Below the pieces are notes generated by a model, which saw only the letters and a program-made list of their open reading frames with translations, searched no databases and was not told where the DNA came from. From the NCBI GenBank assembly GCA_963728395.1, contig CAVSJJ010000007.1, positions 1 through 64,000 of the forward strand: DNA of 64,000 nt, in the 5' to 3' direction. A program made the translations under genes and the position numbers. Shown one piece after another: positions 32,847-40,410 of the stretch. Position 1 is the stretch's first letter, and each line of letters begins with the position of its first letter. This stretch comes from CAVSJJ01 sp963728395. Its GTDB lineage: Bacteria > Actinomycetota > Actinomycetes > Actinomycetales > Dermatophilaceae.

Positions 32847-33346
32847 CCGACCACCCCGTTCCCACCTTGCGCGCCATCGGCGACCTCGACAGCCCGCTGT
32901 GGGGGGACGAGCGCAGCCGGACCGTGTGGCTCGAGGCGTGCGCCGTCGCCTACCAGGTGCACTCGTTCGGCGCCGCGTTGCTGGCCACGGCCCTCGTCTG
33001 GGCCGCGGGACCGGCCTACGCGAACTGGTCCATCGCGGTGATGATCCTGCCGGGGCTCGCCAACGTCGCCGCCCTGCGCTACGTCCGGGCCCACGGCATC
33101 GAGACGCCCTCCTTGCGCCGCGGCTTCCGGTCGCCGCGCGGTTGGGTGCTCCTCACCATCGTCGCGGCCTGGGTGGTCGGCCTGCTCCGGGCCCGGCTCG
33201 GGGCCGAGGCGAGCGCCTCCTACGCCTGGGGACTGCTCGTGGGGCTCGGCGTGGGCGTGCTCGTCGCGCTCGCCCTGGACCGGCGCCGCCGCCGCGCCGT
33301 CACCCTGCCCGACGACGACGTCTTCGACGACGGCCCCGCCGACTGA
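32843..33346 (+). CDS. Integral membrane protein paired with an XRE regulator
   Basis: 167 residues with four predicted transmembrane segments: ACAVAYQVHSFGAALLATAL, WSIAVMILPGLANVAAL, GWVLLTIVAAWVVGLLRARL and YAWGLLVGLGVGVLVALAL, then a basic/acidic tail. The start ATG overlaps the XRE stop, so they are translationally coupled. Function unknown. Small membrane protein/short-XRE pairs are frequent in Gram-positive bacteria and are thought to sense envelope state or stress, but I cannot show that here. Confidence 0.75.
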   Translation: MTDHPVPTLRAIGDLDSPLWGDERSRTVWLEACAVAYQVHSFGAALLATALVWAAGPAYANWSIAVMILPGLANVAALRYVRAHGIETPSLRRGFRSPRGWVLLTIVAAWVVGLLRARLGAEASASYAWGLLVGLGVGVLVALALDRRRRRAVTLPDDDVFDDGPAD

Positions 33347-33363
33347 GCCGCCGGCTCGGGCGG

Positions 33364-34314
33364 TCAGCTGCGGGTGAGGAGGGAGCGGACGAAGAACATC
33401 GTGTTCGCCGGGCGCTCGGCCATCCGGCGCATGAGGTAGCCGTACCACTGGTCCCCGAACGGGACGTAGACCCGCATCTGGTGTCCCCGGTCGGCGATCC
33501 GGGTCTGTTCGAGCGGCCGGATCCCATAGAGCATCTGGAACTCGTAGGTGTCCGGGGTCCGGTGGTTGTGTGAGGCGAGCGCGCGGGCGATCTCGACCAG
33601 CCTCGGGTCGTGGGTGGCGACCATGGGGTAGCCATCGCCGGCCATGAGGATCTTCAGGCAGCGGACATAGGCGAGGTCGACGTCCTCGGTATCGGTGTAG
33701 GCGACCGACTCCGGCTCCTTGTAGGCCCCCTTGCAGAGCCGGACCCGGCTGCCCTCCCCTGCGAGGTCCCGGCAGTCCTGGTCGCTGCGCCGGAGGTAGG
33801 CCTGGATGACGGCACCGACCCAGGGGAAGTCCTCCCGCAGCTCGCGCAGCACCGACAGCGTCGAGTCGGTCGTCGTGTGGTCCTCCATGTCGAGGGTGAG
33901 CGTGGTCCCGGCGATCTGGGCCGCGACGCAGATGGCCCGGGCGTTCTCGAGGGCGATCCGCTCGCCGTCCCGAGGCAGGGACTGGCCGATGGCGCTCAGC
34001 TTGACGCTCACCTCCGCGGCGCCGAACTGGGACAGCTCGTTCGCGGCGAGCGCCCGGAGCAGCTCGACGTAGGTGTCGCGGTTGCGCTCGGCCTGGATCG
34101 GCTCCATGACGTCCTCGCCGAGGTGGTCGATCGTCACGAGCCGGTTCGTCGCACGCAGCTCGGTCACCGCGCGGACGGCGTCCTCGATCGCCGACCCCGG
34201 AACGTACCGCGAGACGACGGACCGGCTGACCGGGGCGCGTTCGATCGCGCGGCGGACGAGGTCGGACTCGGAGAGTTGGAGCATCCCGCCCCGAAGAAGG
34301 TCGCTGGCATCCAC
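33364..34314 (-). CDS. Proline dehydrogenase (monofunctional)
   Basis: FAD enzyme that oxidises proline to pyrroline-5-carboxylate and passes electrons to the quinone pool. 316 residues, the usual size of actinobacterial single-domain PRODH. Barrel motifs: EVSVKLSAIGQSLPRDG, TLDMEDHTTTDSTLSVL, GAVIQAYLRRSDQDCRDL (FAD/substrate), RLCKGAYKEPESVAY, VATHDPRLVEIA, FQMLYGIRPLEQ and VYVPFGDQWYGYLMRRMAERP. Start GTG 34314, with TACGCT 6 bases upstream. The P5C dehydrogenase partner is not adjacent. Confidence 0.93.
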   Translation of the reverse strand: MDASDLLRGGMLQLSESDLVRRAIERAPVSRSVVSRYVPGSAIEDAVRAVTELRATNRLVTIDHLGEDVMEPIQAERNRDTYVELLRALAANELSQFGAAEVSVKLSAIGQSLPRDGERIALENARAICVAAQIAGTTLTLDMEDHTTTDSTLSVLRELREDFPWVGAVIQAYLRRSDQDCRDLAGEGSRVRLCKGAYKEPESVAYTDTEDVDLAYVRCLKILMAGDGYPMVATHDPRLVEIARALASHNHRTPDTYEFQMLYGIRPLEQTRIADRGHQMRVYVPFGDQWYGYLMRRMAERPANTMFFVRSLLTRS

Positions 34315-34320
34315 CCTCGC

Positions 34321-34326
34321 AGCGTA
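34321..34326 (-). promoter_or_regulatory. -10 box of proline dehydrogenase (leaderless type)
   Basis: TACGCT on the minus strand, 6 bases before GTG 34314. Confidence 0.6.
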
Positions 34327-34415
34327 GACGCGTCATCGGGCGCCGGCACGGGGGGTGCGAGGGGGCTCACCCACCGCCGCTCGCCCGGGGGTCCGGCAGC
34401 CCGGCCGGTATGCCG

Positions 34416-35156
34416 TCAGGCCGTGCGGCGGCGCAGGGTGAGGCTACCGAGGACGAGGGCGAGGACGATCCAGGCAAGGATGATCCCGAGATCCGGGACG
34501 ACGTCGCCGAGAGGCTGCGCACTCGTCGTCACCGACTTCATCGCGTCGACGGCATACGAGAGCGGGAGCACGTCCGAGACCGCCTCGAGGACGCTCGGGA
34601 GCTCGTCGCGCGCCACGAGGAGCCCGCACAGGAGGAACTGGGGCAGGACGAAGGCCGGCATGAACTGGACCGCCTGGAACTCGGTCCTGGCGAACCCGCT
34701 CGCGAGGAGCCCGAGGGCCGTCCCCAGCAGGGCGTCGAACACCGCGATGACGACGAGGATCCAGACCGGACCGGACACGTCGAGGCCGCAGACCCAGACG
34801 GCGAACGCCGTGGCGACGAGGGCCTGGACGACGGCCATCAGCCCGAAGGCGATGGCGTAGCCGAACATGAAGTCGCCCTTGCCGAGCGGCGTCGTCAACA
34901 GTCGCTCGAGGGTGCCACTGGCTCGCTCGCGCAGCGTCGCGACACTCGTGACGATGAACATGACGACGAACGGGAACACCCCGAGCAGGGCGGCGCCGAT
35001 CCGGTCGAAGACCGGCAGCGGGCTGTCGGCGAAGATCCACGCGAGCAGCCCGATGAGCACGATGGGGACGAGCAGCATGAGGGCGATCGTCCGGCGGTCG
35101 GCACGCAGCTGGGCGAGGATCCGCCGTGCCGTCGCCAGCGTGATGCGCGGCGTCAT
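34416..35156 (-). CDS. ABC-2 type transporter permease
   Basis: 246 residues, six transmembrane helices: TIALMLLVPIVLIGLLAWIF, GVFPFVVMFIVTSVATLR, a VVQALVATAFAVWVCGL helix, LVVIAVFDALLGTALGLLAS, VQFMPAFVLPQFLLCGLL and a C-terminal IILAWIVLALVLGSLTL. ERASGTLERLLTTPLGKGDF is the ABC-2 signature. ATGA overlap with the ATPase gene upstream. Probably exports a drug, lipid or polysaccharide; cargo unknown. Confidence 0.88.
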   Translation of the reverse strand: MTPRITLATARRILAQLRADRRTIALMLLVPIVLIGLLAWIFADSPLPVFDRIGAALLGVFPFVVMFIVTSVATLRERASGTLERLLTTPLGKGDFMFGYAIAFGLMAVVQALVATAFAVWVCGLDVSGPVWILVVIAVFDALLGTALGLLASGFARTEFQAVQFMPAFVLPQFLLCGLLVARDELPSVLEAVSDVLPLSYAVDAMKSVTTSAQPLGDVVPDLGIILAWIVLALVLGSLTLRRRTA

Positions 35157-35977
35157 TCGGCGCCGTCCTTCCCTCGGCGGTGGCGATGGATGCCCCCGGA
35201 CCCGTGGTGGGCCGGGACCGGTTCGGGGTCCTCGGCGTCGGCGCCGTCGACGATCGACAGGAATGCCGACTCGACGTCTGGGGCTCCGGTCCGCGCCAGC
35301 AGGTCGGCCACCGTCGAGTCCGAGATGATCCGGCCGCCTCGCAGCAGGAGCAGCCGGTCGCAGCGGGTGGCCTCGTCCATGACGTGGCTCGAGACGAGGA
35401 CGGTCCGGCCCTGCTCCTCGGCGAGCCGGCGGAACATCGCCCACAGGTCGCGGCGCAGGACGGGGTCGAGCTCGACGGTCGGCTCGTCAAGGACGAGGAC
35501 CTCGGGTGCGCCGACGAGGGTCGCCGCGAGGGAGGCGCGGGAGAACTGTCCGCCGGACAGGTTCTCGACGCGGACGTCCGCGTGCGAGGCGAGGCCGACC
35601 TCGACGATGGTCCGCTCGACGGCGTCCCCGTCGACGCCGACGACGCCGGCGAAGTAGCGCAGGTTGTCGCGGACGGTGAGGTCGGCGTAGACGCTGGGCG
35701 CCTGGGTGAGGTACCCGACCCGGTGCCGCAGCTCGGCGGCCCCGGCCGGGTGGCCGAGGACGGTGACGGTCCCGGACTCCACGATCTGGACGCCGACGAT
35801 CGAGCGGATGAGCGTCGACTTGCCGCCACCGCTGGGGCCGAGGAGCCCGACGACCTGGCCGCGCGGGATCGAGACGGAGACGTCCGGCAGGACGGGCCGT
35901 CCCCCCCGCACGACGCGCAGGTTCTCGATGACGATCGCGTCGTCGGCATCCGCCCCGACGCGGGGGGTCTCGGCCAT
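35153..35977 (-). CDS. ABC transporter ATP-binding protein
   Basis: 274 residues. Walker A GLLGPSGGGKSTLIRS, Q-loop YLTQAPSVYADLTVRDN, signature LSGGQFSRASLAATLV (Phe in place of the usual Arg/Gln), Walker B VLVLDEPTVELDP, H-loop VLVSSHVMDEATRCD. It pairs with the ABC-2 permease downstream. TACGTT stands 7 bases before ATG 35977 (leaderless type). The architecture is the DrrA/NodI-like two-gene exporter. Confidence 0.92.
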   Translation of the reverse strand: MAETPRVGADADDAIVIENLRVVRGGRPVLPDVSVSIPRGQVVGLLGPSGGGKSTLIRSIVGVQIVESGTVTVLGHPAGAAELRHRVGYLTQAPSVYADLTVRDNLRYFAGVVGVDGDAVERTIVEVGLASHADVRVENLSGGQFSRASLAATLVGAPEVLVLDEPTVELDPVLRRDLWAMFRRLAEEQGRTVLVSSHVMDEATRCDRLLLLRGGRIISDSTVADLLARTGAPDVESAFLSIVDGADAEDPEPVPAHHGSGGIHRHRRGKDGAE

Positions 35978-35984
35978 GGGACCG

Positions 35985-35990
35985 AACGTA
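35985..35990 (-). promoter_or_regulatory. -10 box of the ABC transporter pair (leaderless type)
   Basis: TACGTT on the minus strand, 7 bases before ATG 35977. Confidence 0.55.
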
Positions 35991-36051
35991 CTCCCGCCAC
36001 GGCGCGAGCGGCGTGACCCGGGCCGCGATGTGACGCGGTCGGTCCGGGCAC

Positions 36052-36855
36052 TCAGGCGGCGGTGGCGAGGTGGAGCCGGGCGAATGCGAGCGACTCCGCG
36101 AGGTCGACCTCCCGGTCGTCGTCATCGTGGCGGCGGGTGCTCACCTCGACGACGACCGAGCCGGCGAAGCCCCACGTCGCGAGCGTCTCGAGCACCTCGG
36201 CGCACGGCTGCCCGCCCCGGCCCGGGACGAGGTGCTCGTCCTTGTTCGAGCCCGACCCGTCGGCGAGGTGGAGGTGCGACAGCCGCGGCCCCAGGTCGGC
36301 GACCATCGCCATCGCGTCCGACCCCGCCGTCGCCGTGTGCGACAGGTCGACGGTGACGTGCGCGTAGTCCTGGGGGACCGGGTCCCAGTGCGGGAGGTAG
36401 GCCTCCATCTCGCGCGAGCGCGCCCGCCAGGGGTACATGTTCTCGACGGCGAGCCGGATGCCGCTGTCGGCCTCCCGGCGCGCGACCCCCTCGACGAACT
36501 CCTCGGCATACCCCTTCTGCCAGCGGAACGGCGGGTGGAGGACGACCGTGTCGGCCCCGACGTCCCGGGCCAGGTCGATGGAGCGATCGATCTTGTCCCA
36601 GGGCTCGGGCCCCCAGACCCGCTGGGTGATCAGCAGCGTGGGCGCGTGGATCGACACGATGGGTATGCCGTGCAGCTCGGCGAGGGCGGCGAGCGCGCCG
36701 GCCTCCTGGGTGACCGGGTCGGTCCACACCATGACCTCGACCCCGTCGTAGCCGAGCCGTCCGGCGAGCGAGAAGGCGCCGGCGGCGCCGACCGGGTAGG
36801 CCGAGGCGGTCGAGAGGGCGACCCGAGCCGACGGCACGCGCACCGGCCCGGGCAT
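36052..36855 (-). CDS. Sugar-phosphate isomerase/epimerase-like TIM-barrel protein
   Basis: 267 residues of the xylose-isomerase-like/AP-endonuclease-2 fold: LGYDGVEVMVWTDP, VSIHAPTLLIT, GADTVVLHPPFRWQKGY, RLAVENMYPWRAR (Glu metal ligand), VTVDLSHTATAG (Asp/His) and LSHLHLADGSGSNKDEHLVP plus SVVVEVSTRR. The metal-binding Glu/Asp/His set is intact. Substrate unknown. Its start overlaps the ppx stop (TGATG), so it is co-translated with ppx/gppA, an association seen in many actinobacteria. Confidence 0.85.
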   Translation of the reverse strand: MPGPVRVPSARVALSTASAYPVGAAGAFSLAGRLGYDGVEVMVWTDPVTQEAGALAALAELHGIPIVSIHAPTLLITQRVWGPEPWDKIDRSIDLARDVGADTVVLHPPFRWQKGYAEEFVEGVARREADSGIRLAVENMYPWRARSREMEAYLPHWDPVPQDYAHVTVDLSHTATAGSDAMAMVADLGPRLSHLHLADGSGSNKDEHLVPGRGGQPCAEVLETLATWGFAGSVVVEVSTRRHDDDDREVDLAESLAFARLHLATAA

Positions 36856-37781
36856 CAGTTCATCCCGTCCAGCCGCCGCAGGATGATGCCCTCGCGCAGC
36901 GCCCACGGGCAGATCTCGAGCCGGTCGAGGCCGAGCAGGTCCATCGTCGCCTCGGCGACGAGGGCCCCGGCGAGGAGCTGGCGGGAGCGGGACGCGGAGA
37001 CACCGGGCAGGTCCGCCCGCTCGCCCGAGGACATGGCGGCGATCTCGGGCAGCCGTGCGGCGAGGGCGTCGCGCTCGAGGATGCGCACGGCATACATCCC
37101 CTCCGAGCTCGGGGCCGCGCCGGTGACCCGGGCCAGCGAGCGCATCGTCTTCGACGTGCCGACCGCGGCGTCCGGGGTGCCGGCCTTGGCCAGGGGGTGC
37201 ATCTGCTCGGCGATGGCGGCGCGCACCAGGCGGCGGGCCTCCCTGACGACCTCCGTCGTCGGCGGGTCACCGGGGAGGAGGTCGCGGGTCACCCGCCCGG
37301 CGCCGAGCGGCAGCGAGACGGCCACGTCCGGGTCCTCGTCGCTGCCGATGGCCAGCTCGAGCGAGCCGCCGCCGATGTCGGCGACGAGCAGGGTGCCGGC
37401 CGACCAGCCGAACCACCGGCGGACGGCGAGGAAGGTCAGCCGCGCCTCGTCCTCGCCCGAGAGGACGTCGAGGGCGACACCGCTGCGGGCGGCCACGTGC
37501 GAGAGGACGACATCGCCGTTGGGCGCCTCGCGGATCGCGCTCGTGACGAAGCCGACGAGCTCCTGGGCGCCCTGGTCCTCGGCGATCTCGACACAGCGCT
37601 GGACGAAGTCGGTCAGCCGGTCGCGACCGGAGTCGGAGATGAGGCCGTCGTCGGTCACGTGCTCGGACAGGCGCAGGGCGATCTTGTGTGAGCTCGCCGG
37701 GAGCGGTTGGGCGCCGAGGTGCGCGTCGACGATGAGCAGATGGACCGTGTTGGAGCCGACGTCGATCACCCCGAGGCGCAT
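36855..37781 (-). CDS. ppx: Exopolyphosphatase / guanosine pentaphosphatase
   Basis: Ppx/GppA-family hydrolase acting on polyphosphate or pppGpp. 308 residues, the short two-domain actinobacterial form. MRLGVIDVGSNTVHLLIVDA (phosphate 1 motif), GFVTSAIREAPNG, DVLSGEDEARLTFLAV, LLVADIGGGSLELAIG (phosphate 2) and RADLPGVSASRSRQLLAGAL. TACGCT lies 7 bases before ATG 37781. It heads the ppx/TIM-barrel transcript. Confidence 0.92.
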   Translation of the reverse strand: MRLGVIDVGSNTVHLLIVDAHLGAQPLPASSHKIALRLSEHVTDDGLISDSGRDRLTDFVQRCVEIAEDQGAQELVGFVTSAIREAPNGDVVLSHVAARSGVALDVLSGEDEARLTFLAVRRWFGWSAGTLLVADIGGGSLELAIGSDEDPDVAVSLPLGAGRVTRDLLPGDPPTTEVVREARRLVRAAIAEQMHPLAKAGTPDAAVGTSKTMRSLARVTGAAPSSEGMYAVRILERDALAARLPEIAAMSSGERADLPGVSASRSRQLLAGALVAEATMDLLGLDRLEICPWALREGIILRRLDGMN

Positions 37782-37788
37782 GGCTGCG

Positions 37789-37794
37789 AGCGTA
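37789..37794 (-). promoter_or_regulatory. -10 box of ppx (leaderless type)
   Basis: TACGCT on the minus strand, 7 bases before ATG 37781. Confidence 0.6.
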
Positions 37795-37811
37795 GCCGGG
37801 TGGGTGCCACG

Positions 37812-37817
37812 TAGGGT
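37812..37817 (+). promoter_or_regulatory. -10 box of the Cys-rich protein gene (leaderless type)
   Basis: TAGGGT, 6 bases before GTG 37824. Confidence 0.6.
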
Positions 37818-37823
37818 GGACGG

Positions 37824-38735
37824 GTGCCCGAGTCTCCCCTCGACATCGCCCGGATGTGGGTCGAGTTCCCCGATCCCGCGAACGACGACCAGCGGTTCCG
37901 CTGCGATCTGACCTGGCTGACGTCCAACTGGACCTGCATCTTCGGGGCCGGCTGCCAGGGGATCTACGCGGACCGGCCGGACGACGGGTGCTGCACGCTC
38001 GGCGCGCACTTCTCCGATGCCGACGACCTGGACCGGGTGGCCGCTGTCGTCGCCGAGCTCGGCGAGGACGAGTGGCAGTACCGCCCGACCGGTGTGAGCA
38101 ACCCGGCCAAGACCTCGCGCTGGACCGAGAAGGAGGACGGGGAGCGCAAGACGAGGGTCGTCGACGGCGCGTGCATCTTCCTCAACCGACCGGGCTTCCC
38201 GGCCGGAGCCGGGTGCGCCCTGCACCAGCACGCGGTGCTGACCGGACGGCTTCCCCACACGACCAAGCCCGACGTCTGTTGGCAGCTGCCGATGCGTCGC
38301 TCGTACCGCCGCGTGTCCCTCGCCGACGACACGAGCTACCTCGAGGTGACGATCGGCGAGTACGACCGGCGCGGCTGGGGGGCCGGCGGCCACGACCTGG
38401 ACTGGTACTGCTCCGGCAACTCCGAGGCCCATGTCGGCCGGGAGCCGGTCTACCGCTCCAACCGCGCCGAGCTCATCGAGCTGATGGGCGAGGAGGCGTA
38501 TGCCGAGCTCGTCGTCCGCTGCGAGGCCCACCTCAAGGCGGTGAAGGCCTCGCGGTCGGTCGGGTCGCGGCAGCTGCTGCCGCTGCTCGTCCACCCGGCC
38601 ACCCTCGATGCCGGCGTCATCCCCGGCAAGCGTCCGGCCCCGCGGCCCGCCTCGGCCAAGAAGGGCGGCCCCGGCGTCAAGGACTCCGGCCCGACCGGCG
38701 CCCGGCCGACCTCGAAGCGCAAGAACGCCTCCTGA
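37824..38735 (+). CDS. Conserved Cys-rich actinobacterial protein
   Basis: 303 residues, function not recognised. The N-terminal half has a cysteine pattern like Zn- or FeS-cluster proteins: CDLTW, WTCIFGAGCQGIYADRPDDG, CCTLGAHF, ACIFLNR, CALHQHAV and DVCWQLP. A segment GRREYDRRGW-like (GEYDRRGWGAGGHDLDWYC) follows, then helices and a basic Pro/Lys-rich tail (about 255-303) that may be disordered. The pattern resembles YkgJ-type cysteine clusters, but the spacing is not exact. GTG 37824 lies 6 bases after TAGGGT. It could be linked to the methyltransferase 41 bases downstream. Confidence 0.72.
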   Translation: MPESPLDIARMWVEFPDPANDDQRFRCDLTWLTSNWTCIFGAGCQGIYADRPDDGCCTLGAHFSDADDLDRVAAVVAELGEDEWQYRPTGVSNPAKTSRWTEKEDGERKTRVVDGACIFLNRPGFPAGAGCALHQHAVLTGRLPHTTKPDVCWQLPMRRSYRRVSLADDTSYLEVTIGEYDRRGWGAGGHDLDWYCSGNSEAHVGREPVYRSNRAELIELMGEEAYAELVVRCEAHLKAVKASRSVGSRQLLPLLVHPATLDAGVIPGKRPAPRPASAKKGGPGVKDSGPTGARPTSKRKNAS

Positions 38736-38776
38736 CCCGGCCCAGCGGCATACCGAGCGAACCGGCCGGTCCGACG

Positions 38777-39481
38777 ATGGCGATCCGCAGCCCCAACATC
38801 TGGGACACGCCGGGGGTCTACGAGCTGGAGAACCGGGCGAGCGACCGGGAGGGCGTCATCGCCGGGGCGATCGGGACGCTGCATCCGATCCTCGGCGCCG
38901 ACCTCGTCGACATCGGCTGCGGGACGGGCTTCCACCTGCCGGTCTTCGCCGGGCTGGGGGCTCGGGTCGTCGGTGTCGAGCCGCACGAGCCCCTCGCCGC
39001 AATGGCCCGGGCCAGGGTGCGAGATGCCGTGCAGGACAGAGGCTTCGGCGCCGGTCGAGCGGCGGTGGTTCGTGGTGGCGCCGAGGCGCTGCCGCTGCGC
39101 GAGCGCAGCATTGACATCGCCCACGCCCGGTGGGCGTACTTCTTCGGGGCCGGCTGCGAGCCCGGGCTCGCCGAGCTCGACCGGGTCGTCCGGCCCGGCG
39201 GGGTCGCCTGCCTCGTCGACAACGATGCCTCGCGCTCGACGTTCGGGGCGTGGTTCCGCCGGGCGTACCCGGCCTACGACCCCGCGGCGGTCGAGCGGTT
39301 CTGGCGGCGCCAGGGGTTCACGACGATGCCGCTGACGATCCACTGGACCTTCGATCGGCGGGCCGACCTCGAGGCCGTCGTCGGGATCGAGCTGCCACCG
39401 GCCGCCGCGCAGTCCGCCCTTGCCGAGCACGAGGGGCTGCGGGTCGACTATGCCGTCGCCCTGCGCTGGAGGCGCTACTGA
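38777..39481 (+). CDS. SAM-dependent methyltransferase (class I)
   Basis: 234 residues. Motif I ADLVDIGCGTGFHLPVFAGLG with acidic VVGVEPHEPLAAMARARV (SAM ribose), motif II PLRERSIDIAHARWAYFFG, motif III LDRVVRPGGVACLVDND. Substrate not evident; small-molecule methyltransferase by fold. Start ATG 38777. It follows the Cys-rich gene and is convergent with nadC. Confidence 0.85.
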   Translation: MAIRSPNIWDTPGVYELENRASDREGVIAGAIGTLHPILGADLVDIGCGTGFHLPVFAGLGARVVGVEPHEPLAAMARARVRDAVQDRGFGAGRAAVVRGGAEALPLRERSIDIAHARWAYFFGAGCEPGLAELDRVVRPGGVACLVDNDASRSTFGAWFRRAYPAYDPAAVERFWRRQGFTTMPLTIHWTFDRRADLEAVVGIELPPAAAQSALAEHEGLRVDYAVALRWRRY

Positions 39482-39516
39482 CCTCACGCCCGATCCGGGG
39501 GCGGGCGGCGGGAGGG

Positions 39517-40410
39517 TCAGGCGTCGAGGTCGAGGGCGATGTCGAGGATCGGCGAGGAGTGGGTGAGCCCCCCGACGCTGAGGTAGTCGACCCCGGTCCG
39601 GGCGTAGGCCGCGGCCACCTCGAGCGTCAGGCCGCCGGTCGCCTCGATCTCGACCCGCTGCCCACCGGTGTCGGCGGCCCGCACGGCGGCGACCGTCTCG
39701 GCGAGCAGCCTCGTCGACATGTTGTCGCACAGCAGGAACCGCGCTCCGGCGGCGACCGCTTCGAGCGCCTCCGGCGTCGTGGTCACCTCGACCTGGACGG
39801 GGACCTCGGGGAAGTCCCGCCGGATCGCGTCGTATGCCGCGGTGAGCCCGCCGGCCGCACGCTTGTGGTTGTCCTTGACCATCGCGACGTCGAAGAGGCC
39901 CATCCGCTTGTTCGTGCCTCCACCACAGCGGACGGCGTACTTCTCCAGGGCCCGCAGGCCGGGCGTCGTCTTGCGGGTGTCGAGGACGAGCGCGTCGCTC
40001 CCCGCCAGCTCGTCGGCCCAGCGACGGGTGTGCGTCGCGACGCCGGACGTGCGGGAGAGGACGTTGAGCAGGGTCCGCTCGGCGATGAGGGTGACCCGTG
40101 TCGAGCCGGACACGACGGCGAGCACGTCGCCGCGACGCACCCGGTCCCCGTCCTGCGCCGCCTCCTCGACCGAGACGGCCGGCTCGCCGAGCCGCACCGC
40201 GACCGCATCGAGGACGAGCCGGATGACCGGGATGCCCGCCACGACCCCGTCCGCGCGGGCGAGGACGAGGGAGCGGCTCCGCTGGGACGCCGGGATCGTC
40301 GCCATCGTCGTGACATCGACCCCCGACGGCCCACCGAGGTCCTCCTCGAGGGCGCCGGCGACGACCCGCGTCGCCTCCGCCACGGGGAATCCGAACCGGT
40401 CGGTACTCAT
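39517..40410 (-). CDS. nadC: Nicotinate-nucleotide pyrophosphorylase (quinolinate phosphoribosyltransferase)
   Basis: Makes nicotinate mononucleotide from quinolinate and PRPP in NAD synthesis. 297 residues. ALEEDLGGPSGVDVTT, RTLLNVLSRTSGVATHTRR, LVLDTRKTTPGLRALEKYAV, RCGGGTNKRMGLFDVAMVKD and IEATGGLTLEVAAAYARTGV are all intact. ATGA overlap with nadB. The operon is DUF2520-panC-nadB-nadC; nadA is not in it. Confidence 0.95.
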   Translation of the reverse strand: MSTDRFGFPVAEATRVVAGALEEDLGGPSGVDVTTMATIPASQRSRSLVLARADGVVAGIPVIRLVLDAVAVRLGEPAVSVEEAAQDGDRVRRGDVLAVVSGSTRVTLIAERTLLNVLSRTSGVATHTRRWADELAGSDALVLDTRKTTPGLRALEKYAVRCGGGTNKRMGLFDVAMVKDNHKRAAGGLTAAYDAIRRDFPEVPVQVEVTTTPEALEAVAAGARFLLCDNMSTRLLAETVAAVRAADTGGQRVEIEATGGLTLEVAAAYARTGVDYLSVGGLTHSSPILDIALDLDA

